Source: an uncultured Collinsella sp.
Lineage (GTDB): Bacteria > Actinomycetota > Coriobacteriia > Coriobacteriales > Coriobacteriaceae
Length of the DNA stretch: 37,145 nucleotides
Direction: 5' to 3'
Assembly (NCBI GenBank): GCA_900546105.1
Contig: URBP01000006.1
Location: forward strand, 1-37,145
Below the pieces are notes generated by a model. The model had not been told where the DNA came from. It ran no database searches and saw only the letters and a program-made list of their open reading frames with translations. The translations under genes were made by a program, and so were the position numbers. Of the stretch, positions 31,212 to 37,145 are shown in pieces (position 1 is the stretch's first letter; every line of letters starts with the position of its first letter).

Positions 31212-31342
31212 TTTCGGAAGTATGCGGCAAAATTTGAATAGGCCGAGCACACTGGATATGCCCAAGCTTTGTACCTGCGGTTTTATTGGTGAAAAACCGG
31301 GGTGTGCTCGAGGGCTCCGGAATTTGCCGCATACTTCCGAAA
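31212..31342. repeat. Triple-nested inverted repeat of 131 bp
   Basis: Outer arms of 20 bp (31212-31231 starting TTTCGGAAGTATGCGG, and 31323-31342) are perfect. Inside them CGAGCACAC (31244-31252) faces GTGTGCTCG (31302-31310). In the centre CGGTTTT faces AAAACCG. All three stems nest without conflict. It lies in the 481-bp gap between the fusion gene's terminator and the next gene; the rest of that gap (31343-31575) is AT-rich and shows no further gene. Confidence 0.85.
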
Positions 31343-31575
31343 ACAACGTCTCGGTGGCACCAAAAATTGCCTCCAGAACCCTGAGATAATGAATATATGT
31401 AGCCGTTCGCCGCAAATTATCGTCCGTTTATGGAATCTATCTCCAACGAGTTGTAACCATATGGTTTGATGCTGGAAACATATGATTGCCGGCAGGCCGT
31501 AGGTGACGTTTGCCCTGATATCGGAGGTTCCAGGTATGTTTCGTGCTCCGTTAAACAACTATCGGTTGGGCTAAC

Positions 31576-32025
31576 ATGGATCGCCGTGTTATTTCGATAA
31601 CCCTTGCAGTGGTTTGCCTGGCTGTGCTCCTGGGCGCTGCAGGGCAGTTTGCTATAAATCGAGAAACATCCTATATGCAGGAATGCGTTTCCGAAGGCTT
31701 TGCCATTGACGGTTACTATCGGGATGACAAAACAAGTCTGGAAACCCTGGCCTTTCTTGAAGAGGATAACCATCGTTGGCAACTGGTCGACAAAGACGGC
31801 AGCTGCGTTGACGGGCAGTTTAAGCGTACGGATGATCTCAATATCCTGGTATTAAAGAAGGAAAACGGCGAAGAATTCGGCACGGTTCACGTTGCGTATA
31901 TATCGCGCCGACGCAATCAGGGGCAGATTTACCTAATTAGAAATACTAAGGTGACCCGATTTTATCTTGTGAGCACCGATCCGGCGTTTACGGTGGAGTC
32001 TGGCGATGTCGATGCGGACGCCTGA
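31576..32025 (+). CDS. Small membrane-anchored protein of unknown function
   Basis: 149 residues: a short basic start MDRR, one hydrophobic helix (about 6-25), then a mostly polar, probably beta-rich extracytoplasmic domain with two cysteines (in ECVSEG and GSCVDG) that could pair. EDNHRWQLVDKDGSCVDGQF and the later VTRFYLV resemble small secreted beta-barrel-like domains that report on cell-envelope ligands, but no family is recognised. The ribosome site is weak and no partner gene is adjacent. Confidence 0.6.
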   Translation: MDRRVISITLAVVCLAVLLGAAGQFAINRETSYMQECVSEGFAIDGYYRDDKTSLETLAFLEEDNHRWQLVDKDGSCVDGQFKRTDDLNILVLKKENGEEFGTVHVAYISRRRNQGQIYLIRNTKVTRFYLVSTDPAFTVESGDVDADA

Positions 32026-32150
32026 TTCACGGCAATAAAACAGCGAGCGGGGCTCGGGTGTGAACTGCACCCCGCAATTTGCTCGTGTCCGTATCGCGTC
32101 TGCGCCTCGTCGTAACTTGCGTCCGTGCGAGCATTCATCCCGCGCCGGCA

Positions 32151-33290
32151 TCACTTCACATCGAACTCCACGCGATCGAGCTCGGGCACATTGAGGTCGA
32201 TGAGCTTGCGGGCGACGAGGCGGTCGTGCGCCCCGAGCGCCTCGCTCGTTGTCACATGGGCGACAATCTCGCGCTCGACGATGCCCTCTTCCTCGCCCTC
32301 GGTAGCCGAGGTCTCGACGGCGACGGTGTAATCCTTAAAGCCCGGCAGCACCGCGGCAAGCTCGCGTGTGGTCTCGGTGACGCCGTAGCCGTCCTGCACG
32401 CCGGCCTGCGCCGAGCCAATGGACCCCGCGGTCATAACGATGCAGGGGATGGCAAAGATCACCGTGCCCACAATAATGCGGCGGCGCACCTTGCGTGACA
32501 GCTCGTCGACCTCGGCATTTTCCTCGGCGGTCACAATACCGTCGCCGTTGAGGTCGCGCTTGAGCGGCACGCGCAAAAGAAGCAGCACGGCTTCGGCAGC
32601 CAGTGCGATAAAGACCACGTTGATGCCAAACTCGTAGAGCGCCGAGAGAAACAGCGATCCGCTTGCAATGGCGATGCCGTAACCCGCCGCGCACAGGGGC
32701 GGCATGAGCGCGGTCGCCACGGCCACGCCGGCGATAAGCGTGGCGGGTTCCTGGTCGCGCGAGTTGCCCAGCCCGCCTGCAAAGCCGCCTGCGAGTGCGA
32801 CGGTAAGGTCCCATACGGTGGGTGTCGAGTTGTCGATGATGGCGGCCGTGGTGGCGCCAAGGGGCGAGAGCTTAAAGTACAACGTGGAGGTGACCAGGCA
32901 AAAGGCCATTTGCAGCGCAAGGCTGGCAATGGCCTCGACGGTGATCTCGCGGTCGAGCGTGGCGATGCCGTATGCCATGGCAAGGACCGAACCCATGAGC
33001 GGGCAGATGAGCATGGCGCCCACGATGGCGATGTCTGAGTCGATATCGAGGCCAATACTTGCGATCAACATGGCGATGATGAGGATGCATAGGTGGGAGC
33101 CAGTCAGGCGCGCCCCGTTTACAAAACGCTTGCGGATCACGTGATAGGGCGCGCGTCCCTCGCGAATGTTGAACGCGCGCTTTAAAAAGCGACCAGCCTG
33201 CTCGGCAGCCTCGCTATGGGCGGGGCGGATGCCGTGGCGCCGGTGATGGCGCTCGCGCAGTCGTTCGATCTGTTGTTTATCGAGTTCCAT
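32151..33290 (-). CDS. DUF389 membrane protein with an inserted EF-hand loop
   Basis: 379-residue polytopic membrane protein. DUF389 features: IGLDIDSDIAIVGAMLICPLMGSVLAM in part (80-105), GVAVATALMPPLCAAGYGIA in part (188-207), and about six helices. After the helix ending near 242 comes DLNGDGIVTAEE (246-257), which matches the 12-residue calcium-binding EF-hand pattern at positions 1, 3, 5, 6, 8, 9 and 12. The function of DUF389 proteins is unknown; calcium sensing here is inferred. The frame is open 42 codons upstream; the ATG at 33290 is preferred for its GAGGTGAAC. Confidence 0.82.
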   Translation of the reverse strand: MELDKQQIERLRERHHRRHGIRPAHSEAAEQAGRFLKRAFNIREGRAPYHVIRKRFVNGARLTGSHLCILIIAMLIASIGLDIDSDIAIVGAMLICPLMGSVLAMAYGIATLDREITVEAIASLALQMAFCLVTSTLYFKLSPLGATTAAIIDNSTPTVWDLTVALAGGFAGGLGNSRDQEPATLIAGVAVATALMPPLCAAGYGIAIASGSLFLSALYEFGINVVFIALAAEAVLLLLRVPLKRDLNGDGIVTAEENAEVDELSRKVRRRIIVGTVIFAIPCIVMTAGSIGSAQAGVQDGYGVTETTRELAAVLPGFKDYTVAVETSATEGEEEGIVEREIVAHVTTSEALGAHDRLVARKLIDLNVPELDRVEFDVK

Positions 33291-33597
33291 GTTCACCTCA
33301 TTCCAGCGCGGTCCGCGCAACGCGCCCGTTGTCCTAACTCTACACCGTGGCGGGCGAGGTGTCTGTTGGATGCGGAATCCGATAGGGCGGATGACGCGGG
33401 AGCAAATACAAATCACAGGCTAAATTCGATCCCGCAAGAATATGATGCACCAGCTCCTACATATGTGACGAAATTGTGAAGCACGAGAGCGCGAATTTCA
33501 AAAAATCCGCTGGTGACCAATGTTGCGCAACAGAATTCAAAAATCAGCTCCTACATTTTGAAGCGTATGGATACATCCGTGTCAAAGGGAGAAAGCC
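33291..33597 (+). promoter_or_regulatory. Regulatory gap before the surface protein, with 12-bp direct repeats
   Basis: CAGCTCCTACAT occurs at 33451-33462 and 33545-33556, 94 bp apart. A nearby pair, GAATTTCAAAAAATC (from about 33492) and GAATTCAAAAATC (from about 33533), is also alike. The region is AT-rich near its right end and must contain promoters for both divergent genes. No RNA gene or ORF of note is seen. GGGAG at about 33585-33590 serves as the surface protein's ribosome site. Confidence 0.4.
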
Positions 33598-36500
33598 ATG
33601 GCAAACTACAGTCCACAACACTTTGAGCCTCGGACTAAGGCCGTCAACGTCAAGGGCGTTGCTAACCGCGCCGTCGCAACCGTTTTGACGGCGGGCCTCA
33701 TCGCTCAGCCGCTCATGTCGCCGCTGGCGGCAATCGCCGCACCGTCAACCGGTAACGGCGATTCTGTTCAGGGGGGGGGTAGTTCTGTAGAGAATACCGT
33801 TGCCGCCGGTAACCAAGCGGTCGTAAAGACGGCTGCCCAGCTGGCCGAGGAGTCGGCAAAGCAGCTCAAGGACGCTCAGGCCGCCTACGATGCCGCCCAG
33901 AAGAAGGCCGACGCGGCGGGCCGGTCTCAAAAGCAGGCGCAGCAGCAAAAGAATCAGGCCTCGCAGGCTGTGAGCGACAACGAAATCGAGCAGAACGCAG
34001 CAGAAGTCGCCGCGCTCCAGGAGAAGATTGACGAGCTCAAAGCCGCCGTCGAAAAGACCGAACAGCAGCAGAAGAAGCTGGGCGACCTGAACGATCAGCT
34101 CGATCAAGCCAACAAGAGTGTCGAGGATAAGACCCAGGCGCTCAAGGACGCCAAGGCAAAGCAGGATGAGGCCAAGAAGGCCCTCGACGATGCCCAGGCC
34201 AAGCTCGAGGCCATGGGTATGGACGAGTACGAGGCCGCCAAGAAGGCCGTCGAGGACGCGCAGGCAAAGCTCGATGACGCCAATAAGGCCGTTACTACTG
34301 CACAGGCCAATCTGGACCAGGCCAAGGCTGCCGAGGCCAGCTCCCAGCAGGAAAAGCAGAATACCGAGGCAGCTTTGACGACTGCCCAGGCCAAGAAGCA
34401 GGAGACTGCTGCTGCTCTCGCAGCCGCAACCACCGCGCGCGATAACGCCCAGCAGAAGTTCAACCAGGCGCAGGCCGCGCTCGATGCTGCCGTCTCGGGT
34501 ACGGGTGTTGACCTGAGTGCGCTTGAGGCCGCCGAGAAGGCCGCCGCTGGTGAGCTTAAGACCGCGCAGGCGGAGCTCAATGCCGCGACGGATGCCGACG
34601 CTACCGCCCAGGCGAACCTGCAGGCGGCCCAGAATACCGCCACCGCCGCGCAGGAGAAGGCCAACGCCGCCAACGCTGCCGTGGCATCTGCCCAGTCTGC
34701 ATACGATGCGGCAAACAAGGAGTACAACGCCGCCGCCAGCGAGCGCGACGCCGCCAAGGCCGCATACGAGAAGGCGCAGCAGACCGAAGCAGACAAGAAG
34801 ACCGCGTACGATAAGCTTGTCGAAGTTCGCAAGCAGAAGCGCAGCGAGTGGGAGGCAGCCTGCGCCGCTTCGAACGCCGCGGAAAAGGCTTATGACGCTG
34901 CTAATGCCCAGGTTGAGGCTCTTGAGCAGCAGATTGCCGACCTCAAGTCGAACATGACCGTGGATCAGAACGTCATCAGCCAGGGCATGTTCGGCTTCAT
35001 GAATTACATCATCGGCGGCAGCCAGTTCACAGCTACGCAGAAAAAGAACGCCCAGGAAGCCGTATCGATGCTGACCGGTGCCGATGACAAGGCCGAATGG
35101 TATGACCAGTACGTCGATCAGGACATGTCTCGCGACACCAACCCGCTTTCCTTGGAGCAGATGCGCAACGCCCTGACATATCTCGACACCCAGAACAACC
35201 TCCGCAAGGCGAACGGCCAGTCGGCGCTCAGCGTTAGCCTCCGCATGACTGTGGCAGCAGCTCTTAATACATCATATTCATCGAACATCTGGGGACACTC
35301 GGGCTGCTACTGGGACAATGGAGAGAATCTTGCCGGCGGCGGCGGTGCATATACCGGCGGCGAGACCGAGGATACACTCGGCTGGCCCTACACCGGTCTC
35401 TACACCCAGGAGAAGGAAGCATTCGATAAGTACGTCGCACAGTATGGCGACGATCTCGGTAGCCACCGATATGATGCTTATTACATCTATCAGAACTACA
35501 ACAGCATCTACCATGAGTGTGGGCACTATCTCAACATCGTCGATTCCGCTACGACGGCCATCGGTATCGCGACCGGTAGCGGTAAGAACACCGATTCTGA
35601 GGTAACCATCTTCGATTACAGCGCTGACGACACTCAGGCTGATTTCACTGTCTCCGAGTTCAAGAAGCTCGTCAACGACTACATCGATTCCGCCTACAAC
35701 GCAGGTGGCACGCAGGCGCAGAAGGCGCAGCTCAAGGAGCTTCAGGGCAAGCTCGCCGAGGCGCAGAAGAACTTTGGAACTACTAGGGAAGCTTACTTCG
35801 CAGCTGTAAACGGGCAGGATGCCGCCCAGGACGCTTTCGCCGCAGCCGATGCGAACATGAACACCGCCAAGGGCGAGTACGAGAAGGCTAAGTCTGCTAC
35901 CGCCGCGGCCAAATCGGCCTACGACGCTGCCGAAGCCAAGTTGAAGGGCATCGACGTCAAGATGCCTCAGGCCAAGCTCGATGCCGCCAAGAGCAAGGCC
36001 GCCACTGCCCAGGCGGCCCTCGACAAGGCAAACGCCACGCTTGCTGACAGCAAGACGAAGGCAGCCGATGCCGCTGCTCACAAGGCGAAGGCTCGCAGCG
36101 CCCGCGATGCCGCCAAGGCAAAGTCCGATCAGGCCAATGAGGCGTATGACAACGCCACGGCTTCGGTCAAGGACCTTACCGCCAAGTGCGATGCCGCCAA
36201 GACGGACCTTGCGAACAAGCAGGGCACGCTTGACGATGCCAAGAAGGCCGACGACACTGCCCAGGCTGGTGTAGACAAGGCCCAGGCCGCAGATGTCCAG
36301 GCCGCGACCACTCTTTCGGACGCCAAGCAGGCGGTTGCCGCCAAGACGCAGGCTCTGTCCGACGCACAGGCGAAGGCCAAGGCCGCCGAGGGCGAGCTGG
36401 CCGGCGCAAACAAGGCCTTCGAGCGCTTCGCCGGCGCCCAGAAGGCGGTCGACGACGCCAAGACCGCCTATGACGCTGCCGTGGCCAGTGTCGCCGATGC

Positions 36501-37053
36501 CCAGAAGCAGCTCGAGGCCGCCAACGAAGCCGTCGTCGATGCGAACCTCGAGATCGTCAAGGCCAAGGCCGAGCTTGCCAACGACGAGGCATTCAAGGCC
36601 GATCTTGAGGCTGTCGACCACAAGGCATCCCTTGCCGCGGGCACGACGGGCAACGAGAAGCTGGTCAAGCTGAACGCTGCCTACGCTCGCTATAAGGCCG
36701 CCGTCGATGCCGCCGCTGGTCTCAAGGCTGCTCTGAGCGATGCCGATGCCAAGCTGTCCGATGCCAACGACGCCTATGCCGCCGCGCTTGCCGAGCTTGG
36801 CGATGCCAAGGATGCCCTGGCTGCCGCTCAGGCCGAGTACGACAAGTATCATCCCAAGGCTGAGCCGCAGGCCAAGCCTCAGGTTGCGCAGGCTGCTGCA
36901 AAGGCTCCTGTTGCCAAGAAGAAGGCCACGTCGGCCGCGCTCGCCCAGACTGGCGATGACTCCGCTCTTGCGGGCGAGGTGTTCGTCATCGGCGGTATCA
37001 CCCTCGTGGCCGCTGGTGTGACGCTGAGCGATCGTCGTCGCAAGCAGTTGTAG
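33598..37053 (+). CDS. Cell-wall-anchored coiled-coil protein with central CAP/SCP-like domain and LAQTG sorting signal
   Basis: 1151 residues. A signal peptide (about 1-48, hydrophobic ATVLTAGLIAQ, Ala-rich cut region) is followed by a Gly/Ser stretch encoded by a G9 tract. Residues 70-450 are Ala/Lys/Glu-rich coiled coil. Residues 452-705 contain a CAP-like domain: WGHSGC and GENLAGG near 563-577, and HECGHYLNIV near 639. A second coiled coil runs from about 710 to 1085. A Pro/Ala/Lys linker leads to LAQTG (1115-1119), a hydrophobic helix and an RRRK tail, the order needed for sortase anchoring; LAxTG is the form used by class E sortases of high-GC actinobacteria. A stalk-borne adhesin or enzyme is likely. 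Expression may be phase variable. Confidence 0.85.
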   Translation: MANYSPQHFEPRTKAVNVKGVANRAVATVLTAGLIAQPLMSPLAAIAAPSTGNGDSVQGGGSSVENTVAAGNQAVVKTAAQLAEESAKQLKDAQAAYDAAQKKADAAGRSQKQAQQQKNQASQAVSDNEIEQNAAEVAALQEKIDELKAAVEKTEQQQKKLGDLNDQLDQANKSVEDKTQALKDAKAKQDEAKKALDDAQAKLEAMGMDEYEAAKKAVEDAQAKLDDANKAVTTAQANLDQAKAAEASSQQEKQNTEAALTTAQAKKQETAAALAAATTARDNAQQKFNQAQAALDAAVSGTGVDLSALEAAEKAAAGELKTAQAELNAATDADATAQANLQAAQNTATAAQEKANAANAAVASAQSAYDAANKEYNAAASERDAAKAAYEKAQQTEADKKTAYDKLVEVRKQKRSEWEAACAASNAAEKAYDAANAQVEALEQQIADLKSNMTVDQNVISQGMFGFMNYIIGGSQFTATQKKNAQEAVSMLTGADDKAEWYDQYVDQDMSRDTNPLSLEQMRNALTYLDTQNNLRKANGQSALSVSLRMTVAAALNTSYSSNIWGHSGCYWDNGENLAGGGGAYTGGETEDTLGWPYTGLYTQEKEAFDKYVAQYGDDLGSHRYDAYYIYQNYNSIYHECGHYLNIVDSATTAIGIATGSGKNTDSEVTIFDYSADDTQADFTVSEFKKLVNDYIDSAYNAGGTQAQKAQLKELQGKLAEAQKNFGTTREAYFAAVNGQDAAQDAFAAADANMNTAKGEYEKAKSATAAAKSAYDAAEAKLKGIDVKMPQAKLDAAKSKAATAQAALDKANATLADSKTKAADAAAHKAKARSARDAAKAKSDQANEAYDNATASVKDLTAKCDAAKTDLANKQGTLDDAKKADDTAQAGVDKAQAADVQAATTLSDAKQAVAAKTQALSDAQAKAKAAEGELAGANKAFERFAGAQKAVDDAKTAYDAAVASVADAQKQLEAANEAVVDANLEIVKAKAELANDEAFKADLEAVDHKASLAAGTTGNEKLVKLNAAYARYKAAVDAAAGLKAALSDADAKLSDANDAYAAALAELGDAKDALAAAQAEYDKYHPKAEPQAKPQVAQAAAKAPVAKKKATSAALAQTGDDSALAGEVFVIGGITLVAAGVTLSDRRRKQL
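33771..33779 (+). repeat. G9 homopolymer at codons 58-61 of the surface protein gene
   Basis: Nine consecutive G lie just after the signal-peptide region. With G9 the frame is open. With G10 the next codon is TAG, and with G8 a TAG follows after two more codons. Either slip would therefore stop translation at once. Confidence 0.9.
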
Positions 37054-37145
37054 CGTTTCGAGCGTAGATTCTGCAACGAACTTCAATTCATAACGGGACC
37101 GTCTCGTTAGCCAAACGATAAGGCCGGCGCGCTGTTTATGACAGC

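Noticed and set aside
33598..37053. CRISPR or tandem DNA repeats in the surface protein gene
   Set aside because: The repetition is only at the level of Ala/Lys-rich coiled-coil composition; no exact repeat units with regular spacers are present.
35278..37086. 602-codon minus-strand frame opposite the surface protein
   Set aside because: Leu/Gly/Val repeat-like product that simply reverses the Ala/Lys/Glu coiled-coil codons.

Overview
The window is about 60% GC chromosomal DNA from a bacterium that looks like a gut actinobacterium of the Coriobacteriia, most like Collinsella. This assignment is an inference. It rests on the base composition, a cell-wall protein ending in an LAQTG sorting signal, a giant two-activase 2-hydroxyacyl-CoA dehydratase-type protein typical of strict anaerobes, a SEC-C methionine aminopeptidase and the overall gene set. 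No rRNA, tRNA, CRISPR array, intact transposase or prophage was recognised.

Layout. Bases 1-9200 are mostly housekeeping genes: phosphofructokinase, a membrane-anchored Ntn-type amide hydrolase, an M18 aminopeptidase, a RelB/DinJ-type antitoxin with a PIN toxin, a D-2-hydroxyacid dehydrogenase, methionine aminopeptidase, a COG0731-type radical SAM protein and an alpha/beta hydrolase. Bases 9390-11651 hold a cyclic-di-GMP signalling pair: a degenerate GGDEF-REC-HD-GYP protein followed by a separate Hpt protein. Bases 11882-15309 hold a DUF2975/XRE membrane-sensor pair and an AT-richer ABC transporter (one ATPase, two permeases) whose promoter carries a possible site for the XRE protein. Bases 15419-19705, minus strand, are an amino-acid uptake operon (binding lipoprotein, two permeases, ATPase) ending in a class-I glutamine-amidotransferase-like peptidase. 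A nine-codon ORF with its own terminator then converges on a divergent DXS-like gene. Next come an HD-domain protein, a PF06541 membrane protein, the C-terminal relic of a PII (glnB) gene and a Cof-type HAD phosphatase.

Bases 24733-25584 are a gene-poor accessory patch. It has GGGAC-core palindromes, a 223-bp element with 29-bp imperfect terminal inverted repeats, and a compact candidate type I toxin-antitoxin locus: a 41-residue membrane peptide, a hidden ribosome site, leader-to-3'UTR complementarity and an opposing promoter. A TTG-started TetR-type regulator follows and lies 11 nt upstream of the 1595-residue dehydratase/activase fusion. The right end holds a small membrane-anchored protein, a DUF389 membrane protein carrying a perfect EF-hand loop, and a 1151-residue coiled-coil/CAP surface protein. 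The surface gene has a G9 tract just after the signal peptide; adding or removing one G gives an immediate stop, so it is a strong candidate for phase variation.

Intergenic regions are unusually rich in long, often nested inverted repeats (4-53, 5127-5224, 7271-7337, 11676-11739, 25039-25083, 31212-31342) and in short dispersed palindromes sharing an AAGGGAC core. All product names come from reading motifs in the translated sequence; no database search was run.
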